Made by a program: the position numbers and the translations under genes. Positions 32,360 to 41,532 of a stretch of DNA of 64,000 bases are shown here, piece after piece (the first letter of the stretch is position 1; the number at the start of each line of letters is the position of its first letter). Under the pieces are notes generated by a model. That model ran no database searches and was not told where the DNA came from. It saw only the letters and a program-made list of their open reading frames with translations. The DNA is from an uncultured Rothia sp. (GTDB taxonomy: Bacteria; Actinomycetota; Actinomycetes; Actinomycetales; Micrococcaceae): NCBI GenBank assembly GCA_946222285.1, contig CAMIIP010000002.1, forward strand, positions 1-64,000. The letters run 5' to 3'.

Positions 32360-33517
32360 TTAGGAAAAGTGCAAAGGTAGAGGTTTTCCCGAAAGACCCC
32401 TACCGCGATGAACCAGTTCATCGGCAATGACTTGAATACTTTCTGCGGCTTCACTTTGGGGATGAGACCAGACTATCGGCATACCTTCATCGCCGCCGGT
32501 TCGTACCTGCGTTTCTAACGGGATAGAACCGAGTAAAGCGACGTCGTATTCTAGGGTTTCGCTGAGTCGCTGCGCTAATTGTTGTCCGCCGCTTGCGCCA
32601 AAGATTTCTAGCAGAGAGCCATCTGGCATTCGCATAGCCGCCATGTTTTCGATCACCCCGGCTACTTTCTGCTGAGTCTGGAGGCTGAGAGTACCCGCTC
32701 GCTCGGCAACTTCCACAGCTGCCTGCTGCGGGGTAGAGACCAAAAGTAGCTCGGCGTTAGGCAAAAGTTGTGCCATGGATATAGCGATATCACCGGTACC
32801 AGGGGGCAAATCCAGGAGCAAAATATCAAGGTCACCAAAATGCACATCGGTGAGGAACTGTTCTAAGGCTCGGTGAAGCATGGGTCCGCGCCAGGCAACC
32901 GGCTGGTTACCCTCAACAAACATGCCAATAGATATAACCTTGATGAAGCCTCCGGCGCAGTCGGTTTCATCAGAGGCTGAGGAAGAAGCGGAGGGAACCT
33001 CAACGACCGGAGGGAGAATCATTTCGTCCATACGGGTAGGAGGCTGAGTAATTCCCAATAGCCCAGGAATCGAAAAACCGTGAACATCGGCATCAACGAT
33101 ACCAACGGCTAAGCCGCGATTAGCAAAAGCCGCTGCCAGGTTCGCCGTCATGGACGATTTGCCTACCCCACCCTTGCCAGAGACGACAGCGAAAACTCGG
33201 GTCAAAGAATCTGCGGTAGCGAACGGGTTGATTTTTGTGTGCCCAAGTTTGCTACGAAGCGCTGAACGCTGATCTGCGCTCATATACCCTATGCTGACCT
33301 CAACCTGCTCGATACCTTCAACGCTCAAAGCCGCTGAGCGTACATCCTGTTCAATCGTCGAACGGAGAGGGCACCCTTCGATGGTCAGCAAAACCGATAT
33401 GCGAGCTAAATCGTTGAAAACTTCCACCGAATCTACCATGCCCAAATCAGTGATGGGCTGGCGCAGTTCTGGATCGTATACCTCAGCTAGTGCTTCTCGC
33501 AGAGCTTTCTTAAGCAC
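32360..33517 (-). CDS. mrp: Mrp/ApbC-type iron-sulfur cluster carrier ATPase
   Basis: 385 residues. An N-terminal MIP18/DUF59 domain (1-95; AEVYDPELRQPITDLGMVDSV, EGCPLRSTIEQDV) precedes a P-loop NTPase (VSGKGGVGKSSMTANLAAAFA near 115, DADVHGFSIPGLLG, LLDLPPGTGDIAISMAQ). It delivers Fe-S clusters to apoproteins in the cytosol (family knowledge). I see no C-terminal CxxC, as in many actinobacterial Mrp proteins. GTG 33517 has AGGAGG 8 nt upstream. Confidence 0.93.
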   Translation of the reverse strand: MLKKALREALAEVYDPELRQPITDLGMVDSVEVFNDLARISVLLTIEGCPLRSTIEQDVRSAALSVEGIEQVEVSIGYMSADQRSALRSKLGHTKINPFATADSLTRVFAVVSGKGGVGKSSMTANLAAAFANRGLAVGIVDADVHGFSIPGLLGITQPPTRMDEMILPPVVEVPSASSSASDETDCAGGFIKVISIGMFVEGNQPVAWRGPMLHRALEQFLTDVHFGDLDILLLDLPPGTGDIAISMAQLLPNAELLLVSTPQQAAVEVAERAGTLSLQTQQKVAGVIENMAAMRMPDGSLLEIFGASGGQQLAQRLSETLEYDVALLGSIPLETQVRTGGDEGMPIVWSHPQSEAAESIQVIADELVHRGRGLSGKPLPLHFS

Positions 33518-33540
33518 CCCGGTTGCCTCCTCTGGTCATT

Positions 33541-34188
33541 CTAATAATTGTCGGTTTCGCCCTCGTCAACGTCTTTGACTTTCTTTTTCTTTCGTAGCTC
33601 ATGCCGTAGATCCGTTGAAACCTGAGTGAGCGATCCTGTACGAAGATCTGGCAAGTCTAATGCAGGGTTTTCTCTCTGATCTTGTTTTTCTTGAATCTTC
33701 TGCAACTCTTCCATGATGTCGCGTAACTCGCTGCGTACATAATCACGGGTTGCTACCTCACGCAGAGCAATGCGGAGAGAAGCGATTTCGCGGGTGAGGT
33801 ACTGAGTCTCTTCCAGGTTCTCTTGGTCGCGTTTACGATCCTGAGAAGCAGTCACCCTGTCTCGGTCATCCTGACGGTTCTGCGCTAGCAGTAGCAGAGG
33901 AGCGGCGTAGGAAGCCTGCAAAGAAAGCATCAGGGTGAGCAAGGTGAAGTTCAGAGCGCGCGGATCAAACTGCATCGACTCGGGCGCCAGCGTGTTCCAT
34001 CCCAACCACAGACCACAAAAAACGGTCATATAAATCAGGAAGGTAGGAGTACCCATAAAGCGAGCAATAGATTCGGTAGCTCGCCCAAAACTATCCGGGT
34101 TAGATTTCAGTGCAAACTTACGGCGGGACGCCTGCGGCTGGGAAAGACGCTCATCAACCGATGAACGTTCGCGGGTTTTATCACTCAA
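33541..34188 (-). CDS. DUF1003 membrane protein
   Basis: 215 residues. Two membrane helices (FLIYMTVFCGLWLGWNTL and FTLLTLMLSLQASYAAPLLLLAQNRQDDRDR) make up the DUF1003 core. A long coiled-coil, charged C-terminal half follows, ending in a Lys/Glu-rich tail. Function unknown. It starts at TTG 34188 and overlaps the stop of the upstream MgtE-N/CBS gene by 8 nt, so the two are coupled, as their orthologues are adjacent in mycobacteria (Rv1231c/Rv1232c). DUF1003 next to an MgtE-like protein suggests a link to divalent cations, by inference. Confidence 0.88.
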   Translation of the reverse strand: MSDKTRERSSVDERLSQPQASRRKFALKSNPDSFGRATESIARFMGTPTFLIYMTVFCGLWLGWNTLAPESMQFDPRALNFTLLTLMLSLQASYAAPLLLLAQNRQDDRDRVTASQDRKRDQENLEETQYLTREIASLRIALREVATRDYVRSELRDIMEELQKIQEKQDQRENPALDLPDLRTGSLTQVSTDLRHELRKKKKVKDVDEGETDNY

Positions 34189-35500
34189 AGCGGCGGCCTA
34201 CCTTTCGAATCGGGGTGCCATCATCATAGGTTCGCCAGTCTTCGGGCAAGATAGCGTCGAGAACGTCGTCAATAGTAATTGCCCCTACCAGGCGATCATT
34301 CTCATTGACCACGGGGATGATGGTGAGGTCATAAGTTGCTAGAATACGCGAAATTTCTTCGAGCGAAGACATATCGGCAACCGGCTCAATAGATGAGTCA
34401 AGGAGCGTGCCCACTAACTCGCTGGGAGGGTAGCGCAGAAGTTGCTGCATATGAACCATACCCAGGTACTTACCGGTGGGAGTTTCCAGAGGTGGGCGAG
34501 CTACCAAAACAGCTGCCGCCATCGCTGGAGAAATTTCTTCCTGACGAATATGCGCCAGCGCCTCAGCAACGGTTGCTTCAGGGGAGAGAATAATGGGAAC
34601 CGGGTTCATGAGTGAACCGGCTGTACCTTCTTCGTATTCGAGAAGGCGGCGCACGTCGTCCGCTTCTTCCGGTTCCATCCGCAAGAGCAACTCTTCACGC
34701 TGGGCATCGGAGAGCTCATTGAGAAGATCGGCGGCGTCGTCCGGTTCCATCTCTTCAAGAACCTGTGCGGCTCGTTCTACGTCGAGGTGAGAGAGAATCT
34801 CTACCTGGTCGTTTTCAGGTAGCTCCTGCAAAACGTCTGCCAGGCGCTCGTCCTGAAGCTCGTGGGCAACTTCAACCATGCGCTTATCGTTCATCTCGTG
34901 AATAGCATCTGCTAGATCAGCGGGGTTGGCGCTGGCATGGTTTTCCACAAAGGCTGTAGCTGCCTGCGGTTCAAGGTCTGTGGAGAGGATTGCCTCGTCC
35001 CAGTCAATAATGAGGGTGTCTTTACGACGGCGCAGTAGCCCGCCGGTCTCATGAGCGCGTGAGACGAACAGCTCGGAAAGGAACCAGTCACCGTTGCGGC
35101 GTTGTTCCATTGCCACATCTTCAACCATTGCCTCGCCAGAGCCATCTTTGAGGTTGACCTTGCGGTCAAAGATTTCTGCGACAACGAGCGCTTCTGATCC
35201 GCGCTGTTCAAACCGGCGCAGATTCACCAAGCCGGTACAGATAATCTGGGAAGACTCAATGGTGTTAACGCGAGTCATGGGTACAAAGATGCGTTTTTTA
35301 CCCAGCACTTCAATCACGATGCCGACGACGACGGGCTCCTTGCCCTTTTGCCCCCCTGAGCCGCTGAAACCGGTGGCAGCTCCGAAACTGTGTTTGAGCA
35401 CCACAACATCGCGTAATCGGCCGAGACGATCACCGACAGGGTCAAAAACGTCCATACCTAGAAGGCGGGCAATAAAGATTTTGTTTGGGGTAGTACTCAC
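34181..35500 (-). CDS. PRC-barrel / MgtE-N / CBS-domain protein without a membrane part
   Basis: 439 residues. A PRC-barrel-like N-terminus (FIARLLGMDVFDPVGDRLGRLRDVV) leads to an MgtE N-terminal superhelix at about 170-290 with its LQELPENDQVEILSHLD, then LEEMEPDDAADLLNELSDAQREELLLRMEPEEADDVRRLL. A CBS pair spans 295-430 (MNPVPIILSPEATVAEAL; DLTIIPVVNENDRLVGAITIDDVLDAI). These are the Mg-sensing parts of MgtE transporters, but the membrane channel is missing. It may sense Mg2+ or nucleotides for another protein, perhaps the coupled DUF1003 protein (inference). GTG 35500, probably leaderless. Confidence 0.9.
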   Translation of the reverse strand: MSTTPNKIFIARLLGMDVFDPVGDRLGRLRDVVVLKHSFGAATGFSGSGGQKGKEPVVVGIVIEVLGKKRIFVPMTRVNTIESSQIICTGLVNLRRFEQRGSEALVVAEIFDRKVNLKDGSGEAMVEDVAMEQRRNGDWFLSELFVSRAHETGGLLRRRKDTLIIDWDEAILSTDLEPQAATAFVENHASANPADLADAIHEMNDKRMVEVAHELQDERLADVLQELPENDQVEILSHLDVERAAQVLEEMEPDDAADLLNELSDAQREELLLRMEPEEADDVRRLLEYEEGTAGSLMNPVPIILSPEATVAEALAHIRQEEISPAMAAAVLVARPPLETPTGKYLGMVHMQQLLRYPPSELVGTLLDSSIEPVADMSSLEEISRILATYDLTIIPVVNENDRLVGAITIDDVLDAILPEDWRTYDDGTPIRKVGRRFE

Positions 35501-35507
35501 TCTTACA

Positions 35508-35513
35508 AGACTA
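35508..35513 (-). promoter_or_regulatory. -10 element, probably leaderless (MgtE-N/CBS gene)
   Basis: Minus-strand TAGTCT ends 7 nt before the GTG at 35500; no Shine-Dalgarno sequence. Confidence 0.5.
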
Positions 35514-35655
35514 GGCGATACAACTCTGGTTTGAAGAGAGGATGCAAAAACTGTGACTTATTCGAAACTTTACTTCGCAGAATAGTTTTTCGCCGGTTGC
35601 GATACCGGAGCGAATCTTCAGGAACTACCAAGGCAATCACGAGATTATAGAGAGC

Positions 35656-36579
35656 ATGGACGAGCAGCAGATAACCCCGATTATTCCCGAACCCGGCAAA
35701 ATTCCTCACGGTGAGCTGGTACAAAACTTCACCTCACGCGCAGAGCTTGACGCGGCGATGACCCGTTTGACTACCGCAGGTCTTTCTGCTCAGGCATTCT
35801 TTGTAGTGGGGCATGACCTTAAACAGGTCGATTATTTTATGGGTAAGCTATCCTATCCTCGCGTGGCTCTTAGCTCTGCCATGAGCGGTGCAATATTCGG
35901 TGCTCTCATCGGCGTCGTCACCGCGCTTTTTACCGGAACTTCAGTTCTGCCTCACCTAGCAACAGCTATTCCCCTAGGTATCGCTATCTGGATGATCACG
36001 GGTATTCTTTCTTTTTCTCGAGCCAATAAAAACGGTTCCTACCAGATGCGTCAGCAACTGATTCCCTCGGCTTTCTCGCTGATGAGTAACCGAGAAGTTG
36101 CCGCGCAAGCACGTCAGATCCTCGGCGCACCACAACAGGTCTTTCGTCCCGCTCAGCCCGCGCCACAGGCTATGCCCCAGAATCCTCAGCAGGGTGGTGG
36201 TTATACTCAGCAACCGCAACAGGCTACTCAGAACGGCGGCAACCCTCAGGCGCCTCAGCAGAATTTGGACCCCACCAGCTTCGTTGGCCCCGAATACAAC
36301 AAAGACGGATCCCGTGCCGGTGGAAAATTTGGTCTGCGTATCGAAGACCCCGCCGAATACGCTAAAGCAGTTCGTACCGAACCCGTCCGTCCTGACGATA
36401 CCGAAGAACGCATCGAAAAAATCCGCGAAGAACAAAGCCCACAACGCTACGGTCTGCACGAAGAAAACCCCGAAGCCGTCCAGGAATCAGTACGTCAAGC
36501 ACCCGAGTACACGCCGCAGCGTGAGCAACGCGAGGGCTCGGTAGAGGTTAATAAATCTCAAGATTCCACAAAGCCCTAG
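35656..36579 (+). CDS. General-stress-protein-like membrane protein with a Gln/Pro-rich tail
   Basis: 307 residues. The N-terminal part (LVQNFTSRAELDAAMTRLTTAGLSAQAFFVVGHDL) resembles the general stress protein 17M/YflT domain. Two membrane helices follow (ALSSAMSGAIFGALIGVVTAL and LATAIPLGIAIWMITGILSF), then a long disordered tail (175-307) rich in Q, P, N and E. Function unknown; Rv1234-type neighbours exist in mycobacteria. There is no good ribosome-binding site; GATTAT ends 7 nt before the ATG. Eight consecutive G residues (36586-36593) follow the gene just before its terminator. Confidence 0.75.
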   Translation: MDEQQITPIIPEPGKIPHGELVQNFTSRAELDAAMTRLTTAGLSAQAFFVVGHDLKQVDYFMGKLSYPRVALSSAMSGAIFGALIGVVTALFTGTSVLPHLATAIPLGIAIWMITGILSFSRANKNGSYQMRQQLIPSAFSLMSNREVAAQARQILGAPQQVFRPAQPAPQAMPQNPQQGGGYTQQPQQATQNGGNPQAPQQNLDPTSFVGPEYNKDGSRAGGKFGLRIEDPAEYAKAVRTEPVRPDDTEERIEKIREEQSPQRYGLHEENPEAVQESVRQAPEYTPQREQREGSVEVNKSQDSTKP

Positions 36580-36602
36580 CCGGTAGGGGGGGGAAGCAGT
36601 TC

Positions 36603-36642
36603 AAGGGGCGGGTCTGCACTGAAGAGTGCAGACCCGCCCCTT
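36603..36642. terminator. Bidirectional terminator between the general-stress-like gene and pepP
   Basis: Perfect 18-bp stem (AAGGGGCGGGTCTGCACT and its complement) around a GAAG tetraloop. Confidence 0.9.
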
Positions 36643-36678
36643 AATCTATCTAGAAACAGCCTAGAAAACCGCTGAAAT

Positions 36679-38226
36679 CTAATCGGTCAACTGCGCCATC
36701 CACGCTTCGATTTCTTCAACGGTACGAGGCAGAGCGGCAGAAAGGTTCTCGTTACCATCCTGGGTAATCAGCACGTCGTCCTCTAACCGAATACCGATAC
36801 CGCGTAGCTCCTCGGGAATCACTAAATCCTCTTCTTTGAAGTAGAGACCGGGTTCGATGGTGAAGACCATACCGGGTTCTATGATTCCATCCAGATAAAG
36901 CTCTTTCTTTGCTTGAGCGCAATCATGAACGTCTAGACCCAGATGGTGGCTGGTTCCGTGCGGCATCCAGCGGCGGTGCTGACCGCCATCATCAGAAAGA
37001 GCCACCTCGGCACTAACGGGCAGAAGCCCCCACTCTTCCAAGCGCTGCGCCAAAACCTTCATAGCAGCGGCGTGGACGTCGCGAAAGCGGTTGCCGGGTA
37101 CAGCAACCTCAAAAGCGGCGTCGGCTGCCTCAAGAACCGCACGGTAAGCCTTTGCCTGTACCTCAGTGAACTTACCGTTGACGGGGAAAGTACGGGTGAT
37201 ATCGGCGGTGTAAAGCGTGTCATCTTCCACACCGGCATCGAGCAGAACAAGTTTGCCGTTCTCAACGGTTCCTGTATTAGAAATCCAGTGCAAAATGGTG
37301 GCGTTATTGCCGCAGGCAGCGATGGTGTCATACCCCAAATCGTTGCCCTCTTCGCGCGCCTTGGCAAAGAATGCCCCCTCAATCACGCGCTCACCCCGAC
37401 GATGATTTACTGCGCGGGGGAGCGAGCGAATCACATTTTCAAAGCCCTCCACGGTGTGAGCTACCGAGCGACGTAGATTTTCAATCTCCTGGCTATCCTT
37501 GACGAGTCGAGCCGCCGAAAGTGCTTCGGTAAGTGCGCCGTCGGTCAGATCTGCCTGTTCCAAATCCACGCCGGTGTTATAGCGAGAAGTATCCACCAGA
37601 GCATCAATATTGAGATCGACATTGCGGACTAAACGGATCTGCAAACCACCGAGCGCCTGATTGCCGGCGTTTTTGGTCACGGCAACTTCTAACTCCGCCA
37701 GATCTTTACACCGCACGCCAAATTCAGTTTCAATCTCGGCGAGAGTGGGGCGAGGACCAATCCAAAACTCACCGTAACGAGGGTCAGAATAGAACTGCTC
37801 AGTGTCTCTACCAGCGAGCGGGCGGAAGTAGAGGGTTACCTCATGGTTAGAGCCGTTATCGCCAGCGCCCTCTTCAACGGGCTCAAAAATCAAGACGGCA
37901 TCAGGCTCGTGATCGCTACCCAAACCGGTCTGATGCGCGAAGGCCGAGTGAGGGCGAAAGCGATAATCGGTATCGTTGGAGCGAACTTTAAGAGGACCTG
38001 CCGGGATTACCAGGCGCTCGCCGGGGAACTGCAAAGAAATAGCTTTGCGACGCTGAGCAGCAAAATCTGCCACAGCCGCTCGGATAGGTGCTGGCTTATT
38101 ACTCGGCGCCCAATTCGAGCTGATGAAGTGAGTAAAAGCTTGCGACTTAGGAGGCTGCGAACGATTATTCACACGCTGCTCTAGCGGCTGATCATCAATT
38201 TCAAAATTGTTCTCAGAAATATTCAT
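36679..38226 (-). CDS. pepP: Xaa-Pro aminopeptidase (M24B)
   Basis: 515 residues; releases N-terminal residues ahead of proline, using two metal ions. An aminopeptidase P N-terminal domain (about 40-230; DTDYRFRPHSAFAHQTGLG) precedes the pita-bread catalytic domain with ligands in LLDAGVEDD, YTADITRTFPVNG, HGTSHHLGLDVHD, TIEPGLYF and GIGIRLEDDVLI. No signal peptide. ATG 38226. Its 5' region is shared (83 nt) with the divergent PHP gene. Confidence 0.95.
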   Translation of the reverse strand: MNISENNFEIDDQPLEQRVNNRSQPPKSQAFTHFISSNWAPSNKPAPIRAAVADFAAQRRKAISLQFPGERLVIPAGPLKVRSNDTDYRFRPHSAFAHQTGLGSDHEPDAVLIFEPVEEGAGDNGSNHEVTLYFRPLAGRDTEQFYSDPRYGEFWIGPRPTLAEIETEFGVRCKDLAELEVAVTKNAGNQALGGLQIRLVRNVDLNIDALVDTSRYNTGVDLEQADLTDGALTEALSAARLVKDSQEIENLRRSVAHTVEGFENVIRSLPRAVNHRRGERVIEGAFFAKAREEGNDLGYDTIAACGNNATILHWISNTGTVENGKLVLLDAGVEDDTLYTADITRTFPVNGKFTEVQAKAYRAVLEAADAAFEVAVPGNRFRDVHAAAMKVLAQRLEEWGLLPVSAEVALSDDGGQHRRWMPHGTSHHLGLDVHDCAQAKKELYLDGIIEPGMVFTIEPGLYFKEEDLVIPEELRGIGIRLEDDVLITQDGNENLSAALPRTVEEIEAWMAQLTD

Positions 38227-38297
38227 ATCTTCAACTCTAGTACGTCAGGTAAGGCTTATCATCTTCTCCCTGCCTCTGAAACCGGTTGGCTTCGACC

Positions 38298-38303
38298 TAA
38301 GAT
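38298..38303 (+). promoter_or_regulatory. -10 element, probably leaderless (PHP gene)
   Basis: TAAGAT ends 6 nt before the ATG at 38310; no Shine-Dalgarno sequence. Confidence 0.5.
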
Positions 38304-38309
38304 AGAAAT

Positions 38310-39146
38310 ATGGGTTATGACCTACACATTCATTCAAAGCTTTCAGACGGCACGCAGAACGTTCAAGAGCTAGTTCAAGAAATTGCCGAAACTGGACTCA
38401 GCGGATTTGCACTGACTGATCACGATACAACGGCAGGCTGGGTTCAAGCCGCCTTACTGGCAGAAGAATCTGGGCTTGATTTTCTGCCCGGCATGGAAAT
38501 TTCCTGTGCCGGTGAAGGCGTAAGCATTCATCTGCTGAGCTATCTTCATGATCCTACCTACGAGCCGCTTTTACAGGAAATCGCCCGGGCTCGGGAGTCA
38601 CGGATGCATCGTGCCCAGCGTATGGTGGAACTTTTGAGCGAAGATTACCCTATCGACTGGAGAGCCGTGATGGAACAAACCGGCGACGGCGCTACCGTGG
38701 GCAGGCCTCATCTTGCAGATGCGCTGGTAGCAACAGGAATCGTGGCAACTCGTTCAGAAGCGTTCGCGACCATACTCACCCCCCAGTCGCGCTACTACGT
38801 TTCTCACTACGCTGTAAAGCCGGTGGACGCCGTCCTGCTAGTTCGAGCCGCCGGGGGAGTACCGGTGATGGCACATCCGCGCGCGCGTACTCGCGGAAGA
38901 GTAGCCTCAGAAGAGATGATGGAATCGATGATTGATGCGGGACTTGCCGGGTTAGAGGTATATCACCGCGATAATTCAGCGCAAGACCAAAAGTGGCTGG
39001 CAGAGCTGGCAGACTCCCACGGTCTGCTCAAAACCGGCTCATCCGACTACCACGGGGCAGGCAAACCTAACAGGCTCGGCGAAAACACTACAGATGCTGA
39101 GACTGTGCAAGCGTTAAGAGAACTATCCACTTATTTCAAGGGCTAA
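38310..39146 (+). CDS. PHP-domain phosphoesterase (YciV/RNase AM type)
   Basis: 278 residues with the PHP metal motifs: DLHIHSKLSDGT (I), ALTDHDTTAGW (II), PGMEISCAGEGVSIHLLSYL (III), VPVMAHPRART and TGSSDYHGAGKP (IV). Characterised relatives are 3',5'-nucleotide bisphosphate phosphatases and 5'-3' exoribonucleases (RNase AM). Which activity applies here is not clear. Its start is at the family's first motif, without an N-terminal extension. Followed by a repeat element rather than a terminator. Confidence 0.9.
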   Translation: MGYDLHIHSKLSDGTQNVQELVQEIAETGLSGFALTDHDTTAGWVQAALLAEESGLDFLPGMEISCAGEGVSIHLLSYLHDPTYEPLLQEIARARESRMHRAQRMVELLSEDYPIDWRAVMEQTGDGATVGRPHLADALVATGIVATRSEAFATILTPQSRYYVSHYAVKPVDAVLLVRAAGGVPVMAHPRARTRGRVASEEMMESMIDAGLAGLEVYHRDNSAQDQKWLAELADSHGLLKTGSSDYHGAGKPNRLGENTTDAETVQALRELSTYFKG

Positions 39147-39195
39147 AGACTTTTATAAAGAGTGTGAGAATCTGGTAAAAATAGCCAAATCCTTT

Positions 39196-39269
39196 GAGGC
39201 TTATTCATAAGGTACACAAACCTCTAGCTACTGTGCCCGGCTGTCGGAAGAACCTTATAAATAAGCCTC
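39196..39269 (+). repeat. Complete 74-bp terminal-inverted-repeat element, copy 3
   Basis: 18-bp ends GAGGCTTATTCATAAGGT (39196-39213) and ACCTTATAAATAAGCCTC (39252-39269) pair with one mismatch. The 38-nt interior includes CTGTGCCCGGCTGTCGGAAG, which also occurs at the right end of the large element at 53327-53590. It has no coding capacity. It sits between the PHP gene and the convergent DUF523 gene and may act as their terminator. Confidence 0.8.
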
Positions 39270-39282
39270 TTTCTACTTTATT

Positions 39283-39762
39283 TTATTCGCCCTTATCTTC
39301 TGCCGACTTGCCTCTACAGGATTTTACGGCTATCCCGCGTTGTTTTAATTCTGCTGAGAATACTCCGTCTCCTGCGATGACCTGTCCGGTGAACGTTCCA
39401 TCGTAAATCTGCCCGCAACCACAAGACGGGCTAAGCGATTGTAGAATTGCATGCTGAACGCCGTAACTTTCAGCGATGTCAGCGGCTTGTTTCGCTCCCT
39501 GGAGAAATTCTTCTGTATAGATTTTTCCGTCTACAGTTTTAACCTCAGCAGTTCCGTTTAAGACATCGTTTCCATCGCCTCCTACAATTTCTGCGGCAGG
39601 CCGTGGTGTGGGAAGACCTCCAATAACTTCGGCGCACAGAGGAATTGCCTTTCCTCGAGCTAGTAAGTCTAAGATATCTTTGTCAATTCGCGATTTTCCG
39701 TTATAGCGGCAGGGGATACCTGCTAGACATGCACTAACTACGATGGGACTTTGGGCAAACAA
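39283..39762 (-). CDS. DUF523 family protein
   Basis: 159 residues; IVVSACLAGIPCRYNGKSR is the family's N-terminal signature, followed by CAEVIGGLPTPRPAAEI and QSLSPSCGCGQIYDGTFTGQ. The conserved cysteines suggest a metal or Fe-S site; function unknown. It starts at TTG 39762, only 2 nt after the helicase stop, and its ribosome-binding site AAAGGCGA lies within the last helicase codons, so translation is probably coupled. Confidence 0.88.
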   Translation of the reverse strand: MFAQSPIVVSACLAGIPCRYNGKSRIDKDILDLLARGKAIPLCAEVIGGLPTPRPAAEIVGGDGNDVLNGTAEVKTVDGKIYTEEFLQGAKQAADIAESYGVQHAILQSLSPSCGCGQIYDGTFTGQVIAGDGVFSAELKQRGIAVKSCRGKSAEDKGE

Positions 39763-39764
39763 CT

Positions 39765-41345
39765 CTATTCGCCTTTGTTTTCTGTTGGCTTGCGACGGCG
39801 ACGGCGTCGGCGAGTAGTGCCTTCGCCGGTCTTCTCTACCGATTTCTCACGGGCTACCGCTGGACTCTCATCGCGCTTTTCAGAAGTATTCCCTGAAGAA
39901 CGGCGACGGCTACGGTTGCCGCTCTGCGACTCTTTGCTGGTGCGGTTTTCACGGTTTTCTTTACCGCCGCGGCTCTCTCGGTCGCCGCGCTGGTTCCGAT
40001 CACCGCGGTCGTTGCGTGAACCGCGTGAGCGGGAATCACCATCGCGGTCATTGCGGCGCTGGTTGCTACGCACCGCTGAGGAATGTTTCTGTGCCAACCC
40101 CTCCTTGGTCTGTTCTTCCTTGGGCAATTTGCCCTTAGCACCCGCGGGAATATCCAAATCCGCGTAAAGGTGTTCGGAGGAGGAATAGGTTTCTACCGGC
40201 TCGGGTACACCCAGTTCAAGCGCCTTGTTAATAAGTGACCAGCGGGGAACATCTTCCCAATCTACCAAGGTCACAGCCGTACCCTTATTGGCCGCACGTC
40301 CGGTACGACCCACACGGTGTAGGTAGGTTTTCTCATCTTCGGGGCACTGGTAATTGATAACGTGGGTGACGTCGTCTACATCGATACCGCGAGCGGCAAC
40401 GTCGGTAGCCACCAGAACATCTACGCGGTCATCGCGGAATGCTTGGAGCGCTTGCTCGCGTGCGCTCTGATTGAGATCGCCGTGGAGTGCCCCGGCGGCA
40501 AAACCGCGCTCATTCAATTCATCTGCCAGTTTTGCCGCAGAACGTTTGGTCTTGCAGAAAATGATGGTACGACCGCGGTCGTGAGCACGTAGAACCCGAG
40601 CTACCAGTTCGTCTTTATCTAATGGGTGCGCACGATAAATCACCTGGCGGATAGAAGCCTTGGTAATTGATTCGTCGTCAGGAGATGATGCTTGAATGTG
40701 CATGGGCTTAGACATGTACCGGCGTGCCATAGTGAGCACGGGACCGGGCATCGTCGCCGAGAAAAGCATGGTTTGGCGAACCTCGGGAAGTGCTGCCAGA
40801 AGCTTTTCCACATCGGGGAGGAAACCTAAATCTAGCATCTCATCTGCCTCATCGAGCACCACAATTTTAACCTGAGAAAGATTCAGCTTCTTCTGGCGCT
40901 GTAAATCAATCAGACGACCGGGGGTGCCAACGACCAACTCCACACCTCGATCGAGTACCTTCACCTGAGCTTCATAGGGCACACCGCCATAAAGGGTGAC
41001 AGTACGCGCGTTACGCTTTTTAGCTGCCGCTTCTAAATCTGAACCCACCTGAATAGCAAGTTCACGAGTCGGAACAATAATAAGCGCCTGGGGAGCACCG
41101 GGGGATTTCAGCGCATCCCAGCCGGCATCGTCGCGCCCTACCACTCGTTGAATAGCAGGCAAACCAAACCCCAGGGTTTTACCCGTACCTGTTTTAGCCT
41201 GACCAATAATGTCGTGACCTTCAAGTGCTACCGGTAGGGTCAACGCCTGAATCGGAAAAGGAGAGGTAATACCACGTTCGGCTAGGGCTTCACTAATATC
41301 TTCACGAACGCCGTAATCGGCAAATGTCTTGTTTTCTTCAGTCAC
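39765..41345 (-). CDS. DEAD-box ATP-dependent RNA helicase (RhlE/DeaD-like)
   Basis: 526 residues. The helicase core has the Q motif (FADYGVREDISEALAERGITSPFPIQ), AKTGTGKT, PTRELA, TPGRLIDL, DEADEMLDLG, SAT, and the C-terminal HRVGRTGRAANKG. The last about 120 residues are basic and rich in Arg, Asn, Asp and Ser, an RNA-binding disordered tail. It remodels RNA, e.g. in ribosome assembly or decay. GTG 41345 has AAGGAA 6 nt upstream and gives MTEENKTFADYG, aligned with relatives; ATG 41372 (9 residues longer) cannot be excluded. A 200-nt upstream region separates it from DUF3107. Confidence 0.93.
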   Translation of the reverse strand: MTEENKTFADYGVREDISEALAERGITSPFPIQALTLPVALEGHDIIGQAKTGTGKTLGFGLPAIQRVVGRDDAGWDALKSPGAPQALIIVPTRELAIQVGSDLEAAAKKRNARTVTLYGGVPYEAQVKVLDRGVELVVGTPGRLIDLQRQKKLNLSQVKIVVLDEADEMLDLGFLPDVEKLLAALPEVRQTMLFSATMPGPVLTMARRYMSKPMHIQASSPDDESITKASIRQVIYRAHPLDKDELVARVLRAHDRGRTIIFCKTKRSAAKLADELNERGFAAGALHGDLNQSAREQALQAFRDDRVDVLVATDVAARGIDVDDVTHVINYQCPEDEKTYLHRVGRTGRAANKGTAVTLVDWEDVPRWSLINKALELGVPEPVETYSSSEHLYADLDIPAGAKGKLPKEEQTKEGLAQKHSSAVRSNQRRNDRDGDSRSRGSRNDRGDRNQRGDRESRGGKENRENRTSKESQSGNRSRRRSSGNTSEKRDESPAVAREKSVEKTGEGTTRRRRRRRKPTENKGE

Positions 41346-41532
41346 GAATGGTTCCTTGAATTCTGAAAGCATCTACTATAACCACCCTTCACATGAGGAA
41401 ACGGAAATAGGAAGCAGGTGGGGCGGCCGATCGTAAAAATATCTTCTCGCAGAAACGAAATTAAAACTGTTATGTGCTGTCCAAACGACCGGGCACCGAT
41501 ATAACATCCTCCATAGTAGCAAATCGCATAAA

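Noticed and set aside
36586..36593. Run of eight G residues as a phase-variation switch
   Set aside because: It lies after the stop codon and before the terminator, so length changes would not alter a protein.
41470..41514. 14-codon open frame upstream of the DEAD-box helicase (minus strand)
   Set aside because: No ribosome-binding site and no recognisable sequence; too short to claim a regulatory leader peptide without conservation data.
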